From NCBI RefSeq assembly GCF_030815865.1, contig NZ_JAUSXI010000001.1, forward strand, positions 434,001 through 498,000: a stretch of DNA of 64,000 nucleotides, given 5' to 3'. The notes beneath the pieces are model-generated. The model did not search any database. It had not been told where the DNA came from and saw nothing but the letters and a program-made list of their open reading frames with translations. Shown one piece after another: positions 34,989 to 45,068 of the stretch (positions within the stretch are counted from its first letter, which is position 1; every line of letters begins with the position of its first letter). Source of the DNA: Arthrobacter globiformis (GTDB lineage Bacteria > Actinomycetota > Actinomycetes > Actinomycetales > Micrococcaceae). The position numbers and the translations under genes are program-made.

Positions 34989-35482
34989 CCGCCCTCTTTC
35001 TTGGCCCTCCGATGCAGGTGCACGGGGACGTAGGCCAGGAGAATGGCCAGCACAGCGAGAAGCACGCCGCCGGCGATAAGGCCGACGGTGCGGCCTGCCG
35101 TAACGTCGAACACCAGCGCGGCGGTTCCCACGCTGAGGGCAGCCACTCCGCCGAGCGCGATCTTGGTGATGTTGTCGGCGCTGGCCACAAGGGTTGCCTT
35201 GAGCCGCTTCCGGAACAGCCGGCGGTGGACGCTGACCGGCAGGAGGATGAACGCTGTGGTCAGTGCGGCGAGGCCCACGTTCACGAGGTAGAGCGTGACC
35301 TGGAAATCATCGAGGGTCTCAAAGCGCTGCTGGAAAGGCAGTGTCAGCAGGAATCCGGCAAGGATCTGGACGCCCGTCTGCAGGACTCGCAGCTCCTGGA
35401 TCAGTTCCATCCAGTTCCGGTCCAGCTGCTCCTCGCGGGTCTCGTTCCGGCCGCTGCCAGCCGGGGCGTCCGGATCGGTCAT
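34985..35482 (-). CDS. DUF6328 family membrane protein
   Basis: This 165-residue protein opens with a charged cytoplasmic segment (NETREEQLDRNWMELIQELR), then the family motif LQTGVQILAGFLLTLPF. It has four predicted transmembrane helices and a basic C-terminus (HLHRRAKKEGG). DUF6328 proteins are common in actinobacteria and have no known function. It overlaps the glycerate kinase stop by 4 bp. Confidence 0.82.
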   Translation of the reverse strand: MTDPDAPAGSGRNETREEQLDRNWMELIQELRVLQTGVQILAGFLLTLPFQQRFETLDDFQVTLYLVNVGLAALTTAFILLPVSVHRRLFRKRLKATLVASADNITKIALGGVAALSVGTAALVFDVTAGRTVGLIAGGVLLAVLAILLAYVPVHLHRRAKKEGG

Positions 35483-35659
35483 GAACCCTCCTCTGTCTGG
35501 CCCGCAGCGGGCGCGCTTGCTCCAAACCTAGGCTCAAGTCTGCCCCAATTCAACAAATGCTAAGTTTACTGACTAGTTTTGCGTCAGGTGGTGGACTTGC
35601 CGCTCAAACCTGCGTTAGGTTCGAACAACTGGCACCCCGACAATGTGAGCAGGTGGATA
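35483..35659. other. Divergent promoter region of DUF6328 and SDR genes
   Basis: This 177-bp AT-richer gap holds the stretch ATGCTAAGTTTACTGACTAG near 35557, which may include a promoter. No conserved operator could be assigned. Confidence 0.4.
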
Positions 35660-36559
35660 ATGAGCGACCCAGCCAAGCAGTCTGACCAGCCCGGTGATCC
35701 CCGGGGAACGTACCACGCAGGGCCCTTTCCCAAGCAGGAGCAGAAGCAGCCGGGCCTGACCGCACCCATGGATCCGCAGCCGGACCATGGCGAGCTGAGC
35801 TACGAGGGAAGCGGGGCGCTGGAGGGCAAGGCGGCGCTCATCACGGGCGGCGACTCCGGCATCGGCAAGGCGGTGGCCATCGCCTTCGCACGCGAGGGGG
35901 CCGACGTCGCCATTTCCTATCTCCCCGAGGAAGAGGACGACGCACAGGACACCGCCGAATGGATCCGCAAGGCCGGCCGGCGGGCACTGCTCCTCGCAGG
36001 GGAGGGCAGGAACGAGGACTTCAGCACCGCGATCGTGGAAGACACTGTCAGCGAATTCGGCCGGCTTGATGTAGTGGTGCTCAACGCCGCCTACCAGAAG
36101 AACCGCGACAGCCTTGAGTCGCTGCCCACCGAGGAGTTCGACCGCGTCTTCAAGACCAACCTGTACTCGCTGCTGTGGACTGCCCGGGCAGCGGTGCCGC
36201 ACCTGAAGGCGGGTGCCTCGATCATCACGACCGCCTCCATTCAGGCCTTCAACCCGTCTCCGGGGCTCATCGACTACGCCATGACCAAGGCGGCCCAGGT
36301 GGCCTTCACCAAAGCCCTCGCCCAGGAACTGGGGCCCAAGGGGATCCGCGTTAATGCCGTGGCGCCCGGACCGATCTGGACACCCCTTATCCCCGCCACG
36401 GAATGGCCGGACAAGCTGCCCAAGTTCGGCCAGGACACCCCGCTGCAGCGCGCCGGACAGCCCGCCGAGCTCGCCCCCGCCTACGTTCTGCTGGCGTCCG
36501 CCGCCGGTTCGTACATGTCCGGGGCGGTGGTCCCCGTCACCGGCGGCAAGGGCCTTTGA
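35660..36559 (+). CDS. SDR-family oxidoreductase, YhdF/YdaD-like general stress type
   Basis: This 299-residue classical short-chain dehydrogenase has a 45-residue Pro/Gln-rich leader (GPFPKQEQKQPG) typical of the Bacillus YhdF/YdaD group. The NAD(P) site is LITGGDSGIGKAVAIAF. The catalytic Ser-Tyr-Lys set lies in ITTASIQ and DYAMTKAA, and the cofactor-turn motif is APGPIWTPL. The start at ATG 35660 has AGGTGG upstream; the longer frame is unsupported. Substrate unknown; members are general stress proteins in Bacillus. It is followed 50 bp later by an acidic protein gene. Confidence 0.92.
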   Translation: MSDPAKQSDQPGDPRGTYHAGPFPKQEQKQPGLTAPMDPQPDHGELSYEGSGALEGKAALITGGDSGIGKAVAIAFAREGADVAISYLPEEEDDAQDTAEWIRKAGRRALLLAGEGRNEDFSTAIVEDTVSEFGRLDVVVLNAAYQKNRDSLESLPTEEFDRVFKTNLYSLLWTARAAVPHLKAGASIITTASIQAFNPSPGLIDYAMTKAAQVAFTKALAQELGPKGIRVNAVAPGPIWTPLIPATEWPDKLPKFGQDTPLQRAGQPAELAPAYVLLASAAGSYMSGAVVPVTGGKGL

Positions 36560-36609
36560 GTGTCCAGTACTTCCCAGCCAAGCAATTCCCCACCAAGCAG
36601 GAGGAACAG

Positions 36610-37158
36610 ATGAGCCAGGACAACCAGCACGGAGCCCCTGAAGAGGAAGCGGGAGGCTACGGCACGCCCACCGCGGAGCAGGAAGCCGGCGGCCAACAGT
36701 TTGCCCAGCCCCGCGAGGAGGAAGACTTCGACGCTGCGGGCCTGAACCAGAACAGCCCCGAGGGAGAGACCTTCCAGACCGGCACGCCGAACCTCAGCCA
36801 CTTCGCCGAGGAGGACCAGGACAGCTCGGGCGAACCCGGGGCAGGACGCTTCGGCGGAACCGACGACCAGCTCCACGCCGAGAGTGAAAGCGGCGTGGCA
36901 GGCTTTGACCCGGTCCCCGGCGAGTCACCGCTGCCGCGCGATCCGGACGCCTCACCCGGGGCCGGCGCGGAGGACGGGGGCACGGCCGTGCCCTCGGCGG
37001 ACGCCGAGATCGACGAAGGCAACGCTGACGAATCCGGCGCCGGGCAGTTTTCCTCGGAGCCCGGGCAGGAGGCGGCGGGCATTCCGGACGGCAGCGGCAA
37101 CGACCTGCCGAAGGAAAAGTCACCCAACGACGACGACGAAACTTTCGACGCCGGGTAA
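36610..37158 (+). CDS. Acidic disordered hypothetical protein, 182 aa
   Basis: ATG 36610 has AGGAGG 5 nt upstream, a strong site. The 182-residue product is very rich in Glu, Asp, Gly, Ser and Pro with almost no hydrophobic core, and repeats motifs such as SGEPGAGRFGG and ESGAGQFSSEPG. It is probably intrinsically disordered. It directly follows the SDR gene and ends before a bidirectional terminator. Function unknown; a stress-related role is only inferred from position. Confidence 0.75.
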   Translation: MSQDNQHGAPEEEAGGYGTPTAEQEAGGQQFAQPREEEDFDAAGLNQNSPEGETFQTGTPNLSHFAEEDQDSSGEPGAGRFGGTDDQLHAESESGVAGFDPVPGESPLPRDPDASPGAGAEDGGTAVPSADAEIDEGNADESGAGQFSSEPGQEAAGIPDGSGNDLPKEKSPNDDDETFDAG

Positions 37159-37214
37159 GCCCGCGGTCTTTCAGTAGGAGTGCGCGCGCATTATTGCACC
37201 ACTTCGGCGATGGC

Positions 37215-37254
37215 AAGGCCCTGGCGCCCTGGAATTCCGGGGCGCCAGGGCCTT
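37215..37254. terminator. Bidirectional terminator
   Basis: A perfect 15-bp stem (37215-37229 with 37240-37254), a 10-nt loop and TTTT on the plus side lie between two convergent genes. It can serve the acidic-protein operon and the uracil permease gene. Confidence 0.85.
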
Positions 37255-37305
37255 TTGCCCGCCCAAGTGGAGCAGAAATGCGCCGGGTTGGGGCCGGCGG
37301 GAGCG

Positions 37306-38658
37306 CTAACGCTTCTTGGGCTGCCTCCTTGCTGCTGCGTTGATGGCTGCCTTGGCGGCTGGCGGCAGGCCCTGCTGCTCGGTCTCGGGCTCGGCGGCGG
37401 TGCCGCGGGCCTTCGCGATGGCCTTCATGCCGTGGTAAATCACGAGGGCCGCGGCGGACCCGAGCGCGATGCCCGTGAACTTCAGGTCCCCCACGGTCCA
37501 GGTGTAGTCCGCGATGCCGATGATGAGGGAAACTGCGGCCGTGGTCAGGTTGACCGGATTCGAAAAATTGACCTTATTCTGTACCCAGATCTTCACGCCG
37601 AGGATGCCGATCATGCCGTACAGCATGGTTGCGGCACCGCCCAGCACGCCCGGCGGTACAGTGGCGATCAGTTCGCCGAACTTCGGCGAGAAGCTCAGCA
37701 GGATGGCGAAGATGCCGGCCACCCAGTAGGCGGCAGTGGAGTAGACCTTGGTGGCCGCCATGACGCCGATGTTTTCCGCATACGTCGTTGTGCCCGAACC
37801 GCCGCCGAAGCCGGCGAGCACAGTGGCGGCACCGTCGGCCAACAGGGCGCGGCCGGAAACCCCGTCCAGGTTCTGGCCGGTCATGGCGGACACCGACTTC
37901 ACGTGGCCGATGTTCTCGGCCACCAGCACCAGGACCACCGGCACGAACAGGCCCAGCACGCCGATGTGGAACTCGGGCGTCTGGAACTGCGGCAGGCCCA
38001 CCCAGGCGGCGGCGTCCATCTTGTCGTAGCTCACCTCGCCGCGGAGCATGGCCACCAGGTAGCCCACCAGCACGCCCACCAGGATGCTGAGGCGGCCGAT
38101 GATCCCGCGGAACAGGACGCTCACCACGATGATGGACGCCAGCGTGATCAGTGCCGTCACGGGGGCGGCGTCGAAGTTGTTCTTGGCGGCAGGAGCCAGG
38201 TTGAGCCCGATCAGGGCCACGATGGCGCCCGTGACAATCGGCGGCATCAGCCGGTTGATCCAGCCGGCGCCGAACTTCTGCACGATTGCGCCGATCACGG
38301 CGAGGCCGGCGCCGGCCAGCACCACGCCGCCCAATGCCCCGGGCACACCGAACTGCTGCTGGGACGCCGTGATAGGTGCGATGAACGCAAAGCTCGAGCC
38401 AAGGTAGCTGGGAACGCGGCCCTGGGTAATCACGAGGAACAGGAGCGTGCCGATGCCGGAGAAGAAGAGCGTGGTAGCCGGCGGCATTCCGGTGATGATC
38501 GGCACCAGGAAGGTGGCGCCGAACATGGCCACAACGTGCTGCATGCCCACGCCGATCGTAATGGGCCACGCGAGCCGTTCGCCCGGAGCCACCACCTCGC
38601 CAGGACGTACGGCCTTGCCGTTGCCGTGCAGCTTCCATTTGGTTCCGAGCATGCTCAT
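37306..38658 (-). CDS. NCS2 uracil/xanthine permease
   Basis: This 450-residue inner-membrane symporter of the nucleobase-ascorbate (NCS2) family has about 14 helices. Signature sequences are GVGMQHVVAMFGATFLVP, PSYLGSSFAFIAPI, VLVAENIGHVKSVSAMTG and GGSGTTTYAENIG, as in UraA/PyrP. It imports uracil with protons; xanthine is possible. The C-terminal tail is basic. The start ATG 38658 lies in the first copy of a 17-bp duplication, the second copy of which encodes a six-codon frame ending at this ATG. The adjacent RutE-like gene would fit pyrimidine use. Confidence 0.93.
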   Translation of the reverse strand: MSMLGTKWKLHGNGKAVRPGEVVAPGERLAWPITIGVGMQHVVAMFGATFLVPIITGMPPATTLFFSGIGTLLFLVITQGRVPSYLGSSFAFIAPITASQQQFGVPGALGGVVLAGAGLAVIGAIVQKFGAGWINRLMPPIVTGAIVALIGLNLAPAAKNNFDAAPVTALITLASIIVVSVLFRGIIGRLSILVGVLVGYLVAMLRGEVSYDKMDAAAWVGLPQFQTPEFHIGVLGLFVPVVLVLVAENIGHVKSVSAMTGQNLDGVSGRALLADGAATVLAGFGGGSGTTTYAENIGVMAATKVYSTAAYWVAGIFAILLSFSPKFGELIATVPPGVLGGAATMLYGMIGILGVKIWVQNKVNFSNPVNLTTAAVSLIIGIADYTWTVGDLKFTGIALGSAAALVIYHGMKAIAKARGTAAEPETEQQGLPPAAKAAINAAARRQPKKR

Positions 38659-38687
38659 TGGCGGGGCCTTCTCATTGGCGGGGCCTT
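38654..38687. repeat. 17-bp tandem duplication over the permease start
   Basis: CTCATTGGCGGGGCCTT occurs twice back to back (38654-38670 and 38671-38687), without mismatch. Each copy contains an ATG on the minus strand. The upstream ATG (38675) opens the frame MRRPRQ and its TGA overlaps the permease ATG. Confidence 0.92.
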
Positions 38688-38938
38688 TCGGAGGGGGAGT
38701 TTGCCCGCTCGCCGGGCTGGATCTTCAGGAGCAAGAATACCCCGCCGGACGCGGGCGCGAGAGGGCTTCCGGCCAACAGTCGGGGCAGCCCGGATTGGAC
38801 GCGGGGTGTGTGAAACGTCACGGCGCCTATTTGGCCGTTCCGGGAAGAGCACGCCTCTGGATCCGGTTGAACCCAACGAAAGTAAGCATGACTGCCCGAC
38901 GCCGCCCGCAGGGTGTCGTCCTAGCGAAAGGGGCGCGA

Positions 38939-39544
38939 ATGACAATCGCCCATGAAGAAGCAGTGATCGATTCCGCGGCCGTGGATGCCATCTTTGCCGA
39001 AGCCCGCACCGCCAACGCGTTCACCGGCGAGGTCAGCGAGCAGCAGGCCCGCGCCATCTACGAACTGACCAAGTTCGGCCCCACGGCCTTCAACTCCCAG
39101 CCGCTGCGCGTCACCTTCGTGCGCTCGGACGAGGCCCGCGCCAAGCTCGTGGCTACCCTGTCCTCGGGGAACCGGGCCAAGACTGCCTCCGCACCCCTGG
39201 TGGCGATCCTCAGCTACGACACGGCCTGGCAGGAGCAGTGGGACAACTTCCTCCCCGGCTACAGCGCCCCCAAGGCCATGTACGACGCCGCACCGGACCT
39301 GGCCACCTCCACGGGCAACAACAACGCCCACCTGCAGGCCGGTTACTTCATCCTGGCCGTCCGCTCGCTCGGCTTCGCCGCCGGCCCGATGACCGGCGCG
39401 GACTTCCCCGCCATCGACGCCGAGTTCTTCCCGGCAGGAGACCAGAAGAGCTTCCTGGTGGTGAACATCGGCCAGCCCGGCCCTGAGGCTTGGGGGGACG
39501 CGAAGCCCAAGTTCGCCTACGAGGACGTCGTCCGCACGGTCTAG
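38939..39544 (+). CDS. Nitroreductase-family protein, RutE-like
   Basis: This 201-residue FMN-dependent reductase of the RutE (probable malonic semialdehyde reductase) group helps pyrimidine breakdown in bacteria that have the Rut pathway. Seen are FTGEVSEQQARAIYELTKFG, PTAFNSQPLRVTFVRS (FMN phosphate region), and GNNNAHLQAGYFILAVRSLG with GPMTGAD. ATG 38939 follows AAAGGGG; the upstream open frame overlaps the divergent permease and is spurious. It is divergent from the uracil permease. No other rut genes are in the window. Confidence 0.9.
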   Translation: MTIAHEEAVIDSAAVDAIFAEARTANAFTGEVSEQQARAIYELTKFGPTAFNSQPLRVTFVRSDEARAKLVATLSSGNRAKTASAPLVAILSYDTAWQEQWDNFLPGYSAPKAMYDAAPDLATSTGNNNAHLQAGYFILAVRSLGFAAGPMTGADFPAIDAEFFPAGDQKSFLVVNIGQPGPEAWGDAKPKFAYEDVVRTV

Positions 39545-39599
39545 TCGTTTCGGGACCTGCGCGTCTCGCGTACTGCGCCGCAGAATGCCTCCTGACACG

Positions 39600-39639
39600 G
39601 AATGCCTCCGGCAATATGGGGGACATTCCGGAGGCATTC
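39600..39639. terminator. Hairpin after RutE-like gene
   Basis: A perfect 12-bp inverted repeat GAATGCCTCCGG/CCGGAGGCATTC (39600-39611 with 39628-39639), 16-nt loop, is followed by a TATTTTT tract. GAATGCCTCC also occurs once more at 39583-39592. Confidence 0.7.
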
Positions 39640-39651
39640 GGGACAGTATTT

Positions 39652-39670
39652 TTGCAGTTCAGAACTGCAA
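39652..39670. repeat. 19-bp palindrome
   Basis: TTGCAGTTC-A-GAACTGCAA is a perfect palindrome with 9-bp arms, 12 bp beyond the preceding hairpin. It may be part of a compound terminator between two convergent genes. Confidence 0.7.
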
Positions 39671-39759
39671 GGCATGCATCCGGGCCCATTCCAATATTAG
39701 TCCTGTTTGGACCTCTTGAGGCGCTCCATCAGGCCTCAACATGCGCCTGGACAGCAGCA

Positions 39760-39797
39760 AGAAAGCGCCGGATGGCTGATGCCATCCGGCGCTTTCT
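39760..39797 (-). terminator. Terminator of phosphoglucomutase gene
   Basis: A perfect 17-bp stem (39760-39776 with 39781-39797) and 4-nt loop lie 36 bp beyond the pgm stop. On the minus strand a TTTCTTG tract ends the stem. Confidence 0.85.
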
Positions 39798-39832
39798 GGT
39801 TCCTGGCGAACCCCGTAAATTCTTTGGCGAAC

Positions 39833-41483
<1,651 letters not shown>

Positions 41484-41886
41484 GGCACCAGCATGCCAGA
41501 CGACAGCGAAGGGAAACACGGAGTGTCCGGGATCCGGCCCCTGTGACGCAGAATGTCACGAATTTTCCGGGCTACTTGCATTTATCCGGAACAAAAAACT
41601 GAGTAGTGCGTGAAAAGTACTTATATACCCGCCCCTGAGGGGGCTGTTACGTTCAAACGGCAGGACCACCCGGTGTCATGTACGACGACGGGCGGCCGGA
41701 CCAGCGGAAACGTCCCGGAAGCCTGTGGCTGAATTTCAGCCGTGCCATCCGCGGGAGGGTAATTCCGCCCGTTGGGGCCGCCAATTTCTCCGGCTTTGGG
41801 GCCGGGAAAATATACGGCCGGGTGATTTGGTTAGGTTGAATTGGGCCGGTCATTTGGAAGACGAGCGAGCAATGCAGAGGTGAACA
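41484..41886. other. Intergenic region, pgm and NERD genes (divergent)
   Basis: This 403-bp gap has no supported gene. An AT-rich stretch at about 41591-41636, containing the palindrome AAGTACTT and TTATATA, is a probable promoter area. It is followed by a small GC hairpin (GCCCC-TGA-GGGGC) near 41631. The motif GGCCGG-TGATTTGG/GGCCGG-TCATTTGG appears twice between 41816 and 41858. Confidence 0.5.
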
Positions 41887-42822
41887 ATGGGGGCTGGAGA
41901 TGCAGCATTCGAACGGACGAGGCTCGCCTCCGAACGGATCGCGCGGCTGAAGCGCGACCTCGCCCCCAGCGGCGGGGGCTCGGTTGAGGGCGCGGGAGTC
42001 GGTTCCGCCGGCCAGTTTGGAGCGGTCCCGGTTGGTGCCGGCTCTCTTGGTGCGGGCGCTGTGGGTGCGGAGCAAAGCAGCCACCTGGTGGCCGAAAGGC
42101 TTGCCCAGCTGGGGCCTTACGGCTGGTTCCTCCTGCACGACGTTCATTGGCCCGGCCGGCCGCTCGCCCGGCTGGAGCACGTCCTGGTGGGGCCCGGCGG
42201 TGTGGTGGTGGTCAGCGCCAAGACCTGGTCCGGGCACGTCGACGTCGTGGATGGCGCGCTCCGGCAGAACGGTCATGACCGGTTCCCGGCGGTGGAGACG
42301 GCGCTGGCGCAGGCAGCCGCGGTGGCCGCGGTCCTGCCGGCGCCGTGGCGGAGACTGGTCCGCTCGCTGATCTGCCTGACAGCCCAGCCGGAACTGCGGG
42401 GCGCCACCGGTTCGGGCATCGAGGTGCGGGGGATCGACTGCATGGCGGCCGCCGTAACCGGCCTGCCGGACGTGCTGGATGCACCTTCTGTCCTGAAGCT
42501 CTACGCACAACTCGGGCAACTCCTCACCCGTCCGCAGGTGCCGGAGGCCGGCACCGTTCGGAACCCTGCGTTCCGCCCAGCCACGGGCAGCCCCGGCACC
42601 CAGGGAACGGATGACCCGAACACGTCCAGGGCAGCGCTTGGGCGCCCGGCCCACAAGCGTCCGGCCCACAAGCGTCCGGCCCCACCGCACTACCGGTATG
42701 GCATGGATCGCCGGCCGGTTACCGTGCTGCGGGTGGTGGGAAGGTCGCTCGTCGCGGGTCTCGTGTCAGCGGCACTGCTGGCGCCGCCCCTGTGGCTGTT
42801 GTGGGAGCTGCTGCCCAAGTAA
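41887..42822 (+). CDS. NERD-domain protein with C-terminal membrane helix
   Basis: This 311-residue protein has a nuclease-related (NERD) domain at about residues 60-165: the core LEHVLVGPGGVVVVSAKTWSG and the QAAAVAAVL helix are seen. An N-terminal helix (TRLASERIARLKRDLA) and a Gly/Ala/Ser linker precede it. A low-complexity linker with AHKRP repeats and a single C-terminal transmembrane helix (LVAGLVSAALLAPPLWLLW) follow. A DNA-processing role is inferred from the NERD family; no substrate is known. Plausible ATG with GTGAACA upstream; ribosome site weak. Confidence 0.82.
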   Translation: MGAGDAAFERTRLASERIARLKRDLAPSGGGSVEGAGVGSAGQFGAVPVGAGSLGAGAVGAEQSSHLVAERLAQLGPYGWFLLHDVHWPGRPLARLEHVLVGPGGVVVVSAKTWSGHVDVVDGALRQNGHDRFPAVETALAQAAAVAAVLPAPWRRLVRSLICLTAQPELRGATGSGIEVRGIDCMAAAVTGLPDVLDAPSVLKLYAQLGQLLTRPQVPEAGTVRNPAFRPATGSPGTQGTDDPNTSRAALGRPAHKRPAHKRPAPPHYRYGMDRRPVTVLRVVGRSLVAGLVSAALLAPPLWLLWELLPK

Positions 42823-42912
42823 GGCCAGCCAGTGCCCGGGATCAGAAATCCCCGGCATAAATGTCCGGGGACGGCGGTAATGTTCTGTTGAGGACAGAAT
42901 GAGGGGATTTCC

Positions 42913-43455
42913 ATGACAGAGCAGCGTCCCGGAATCGGCGACGAGCCGAAACCGGACACCCACCAGCAACCGCCGTACGGTCAACAGCAGGGTTCGGACA
43001 TTCCGGCCCCGCCGTTGTACAACCCGCCGCTGAATACCCCGCCTGGCCAGCAGTTTGGCGGGCAGCACAGTGACGCGGGCGCCGGTGGTGCCTACGGCCA
43101 GCCAGTGAGCCCCTACAGCCAGCAGTACGGGCAACAATATGGCCAGCAATACAATCAGCAGTATTCCAGCCCGTACGGCCAGCCGTCGTACTACGGTGCA
43201 GCGCCCCAGCCGAAGGGCCTCAGCATTGCCAGCCTGTGCTGTGGCATCGCCGTTTACCTGGGCTTCGGGGTCTTCATACTGCCGCAGTTGGCCGCCGTGA
43301 TCCTGGGCCACATGGCGCTGCGGCGTGAACCGTCAGGCCGCGGCTTCGCCATTGCCGGCCTGGTGATGGGGTATCTCGGCCTGGCCCTGACGGTCCTCGC
43401 GATTGTGGGGCTGGCCATCCTGGCGAGCGTCGCGAGCACGTCCAGCACTATCTGA
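42913..43455 (+). CDS. DUF4190 membrane protein with Gln/Tyr-rich tail
   Basis: This 180-residue protein begins with a 95-residue Pro/Gln/Tyr/Gly-rich disordered region with repeats of QQYGQQY. Two transmembrane helices follow (LSIASLCCGIAVYLGFGVF and GLVMGYLGLALTVLAIVGL) with the DUF4190 motif ILGHMALRR between them. Such proteins are widespread in actinobacteria with no assigned role. GAGGGGA precedes the ATG. The stop codon lies within a 21-bp tandem duplication. Confidence 0.85.
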   Translation: MTEQRPGIGDEPKPDTHQQPPYGQQQGSDIPAPPLYNPPLNTPPGQQFGGQHSDAGAGGAYGQPVSPYSQQYGQQYGQQYNQQYSSPYGQPSYYGAAPQPKGLSIASLCCGIAVYLGFGVFILPQLAAVILGHMALRREPSGRGFAIAGLVMGYLGLALTVLAIVGLAILASVASTSSTI

Positions 43456-43491
43456 ACGAAGGCTAGCGCGATCTGACCGTAGGCTAGCGCG
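43450..43491. repeat. 21-bp tandem duplication at a convergent junction
   Basis: Two copies of a 21-bp unit (43450-43470 and 43471-43491) begin ATCTGA and end CTAGCGCG, with two differences. The first copy contains the TGA of the DUF4190 gene (43453-43455). The convergent amidase stop is 25 bp further on. Confidence 0.88.
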
Positions 43492-43515
43492 ATCAAGGGG
43501 AGCCCGAGGATGCGC

Positions 43516-44946
43516 TCAGAATCCCAGCTGGGCTGCCACCTGCAGGAGCAGCGACTCCGAACCGGACCGGCCAATCAGCTGGATGCCCATCGGCAGCCCC
43601 TCTCCCGGAATGCCCCCGGTCCAGTGCACGGGGATACTGACGGCCGGAAGGCCGCACACGTTAACCATGGATGACCATGGCGCGAACTCGCACTGCCTGC
43701 GGTAGTCGCCGTCGGCGTCGCCCGCCCATTCCGGGGAGGGCCACCGGCCGTCCCCGTGGCCCGACCCGGTGAACCAGCCCACCGGGCGTGGTGTCTGGGC
43801 CAGTGCAGGAGTCAGGATCAGGTCCCAGGCTGAGTACTGCGCCAGAGTGTCGCGCTCGAATTGCCGCAGGAACGCGAGGCATTCGTTGAGTTTGGCGGCG
43901 CTCCGCTGCTGCGCGCGCCGCCGGAATGTGCGCGTCAGCGGCGTTAGCAGCGCCTCGCGGTGCGGCGCGATCCGGGCCGCACCCACTCCTGCCGTCCAGG
44001 CGGTGGTGAACGCGTCGGGGTAACGGTTGTCGTACCGGATCTCAGCCTCGGCGACGTCGTGCCCGGCACCGGTGAGCAGCCGGACGCCGGCGTCCAGCGC
44101 GTCCCGTGCCTCCGGATCCGGAGTGAACGGGAAGATCCCGCCCCATGGGCTGTCCAAGCTGACGCCGATCCGCAGCGAAGCAGGCGCACGGTCCACGGCA
44201 TCAAGGTAATTGGTGTCGTTGGGGGCCAAGACATCCAGCAGCAGCGCGGCATCGGCCGCAGAGCGCGCCAGCGGTCCGGCCACAACCAGCCGGGCGGGAT
44301 CCCCGCTGCTTTCACCCGCGCGAACAACGCCCCGGCCGGGCTTCAGGCCCAGCAGGCCGCATGCCGCCGCCGGAATCCGGATAGACCCGCCGCCGTCGGT
44401 CCCGGGCGCGAACGGCACCATCCCCGCCGCCACGGCAGCGGCGCTGCCGCCGGACGAACCTCCCGAGCTCCTGCTCAGGGCGTACGGATTGCGCGACGGC
44501 GGTGCAATCCGGTTTTCGCTGTAGGCCGTCAGCCCGAATTCAGGAACCTGCGTCTTGCCGAGGGAGATGGCACCTGCGCCCCTGAGAGCCACCGCGAGGG
44601 CGCCGTCGGCCGGTGCCGGACGACGGTCCAGCGCTGCGCTGCCGTGGGTGGTGACCACGCCGGCAACATCGGTGAGGTCCTTGAATGCGACCGGCATCCC
44701 ATGCAGCGGCGGCAGCGGCTGGTCCGGGTGACGCCGGGCGAACAGTGCATCAGCGGCGGCGGCCTCGGCCATCGCCCTCGGCCCGGTCACGGTGATGAAG
44801 GCGCCCAGTCTCGGGTTCGATTCCTCGATCCGCGCCAGGAAATGGGCCGTGACTTCGCGGGCGGAGAGCTCTCCGGAACGCAGCGCTGCCCTCAGCTGCA
44901 CTGCAGGCAGGTGGTGGATGTCAGCCAGGCGGTATGGGGCGGACAC
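43516..44946 (-). CDS. Amidase signature family hydrolase
   Basis: This 476-residue enzyme of the amidase signature family hydrolyses an amide bond by a Ser-cisSer-Lys triad. The catalytic Lys is in VAFKDLTDVAG, and the Gly/Ser-rich motif SGGSSGGSAAAVAAG with GTDGGGSIRIPA supplies both serines. The C-terminal CGLPAVSIPVHWTGGIPGEG is typical. It resembles amidases annotated as GatA-like or 6-aminohexanoate-cyclic-dimer hydrolases; the substrate is unknown. No gatB/C partners are near, so it is unlikely to be the tRNA amidotransferase subunit. Confidence 0.92.
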   Translation of the reverse strand: MSAPYRLADIHHLPAVQLRAALRSGELSAREVTAHFLARIEESNPRLGAFITVTGPRAMAEAAAADALFARRHPDQPLPPLHGMPVAFKDLTDVAGVVTTHGSAALDRRPAPADGALAVALRGAGAISLGKTQVPEFGLTAYSENRIAPPSRNPYALSRSSGGSSGGSAAAVAAGMVPFAPGTDGGGSIRIPAAACGLLGLKPGRGVVRAGESSGDPARLVVAGPLARSAADAALLLDVLAPNDTNYLDAVDRAPASLRIGVSLDSPWGGIFPFTPDPEARDALDAGVRLLTGAGHDVAEAEIRYDNRYPDAFTTAWTAGVGAARIAPHREALLTPLTRTFRRRAQQRSAAKLNECLAFLRQFERDTLAQYSAWDLILTPALAQTPRPVGWFTGSGHGDGRWPSPEWAGDADGDYRRQCEFAPWSSMVNVCGLPAVSIPVHWTGGIPGEGLPMGIQLIGRSGSESLLLQVAAQLGF

Positions 44947-45068
44947 AGTGCTCCTTTGCGGGGGCTCGCGGGCTTCGGACCAGCGTAACCTGTGCCGGCC
45001 GAAGGGTACGGGGTGCTGCGCTGGCGATACGCTGGAGCTGAGAGCTTGAGGCCAAGGAGAGGACTCCC

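Noticed and set aside
37180..38955. Long plus-strand frame opposite the uracil permease
   Set aside because: His/Asp/Ala-rich antisense translation with no domain; the minus-strand permease is unmistakable.
43516..44946. GatA subunit of the tRNA amidotransferase
   Set aside because: Amidase signature is present, but no gatC or gatB genes lie nearby; a stand-alone amidase fits better.
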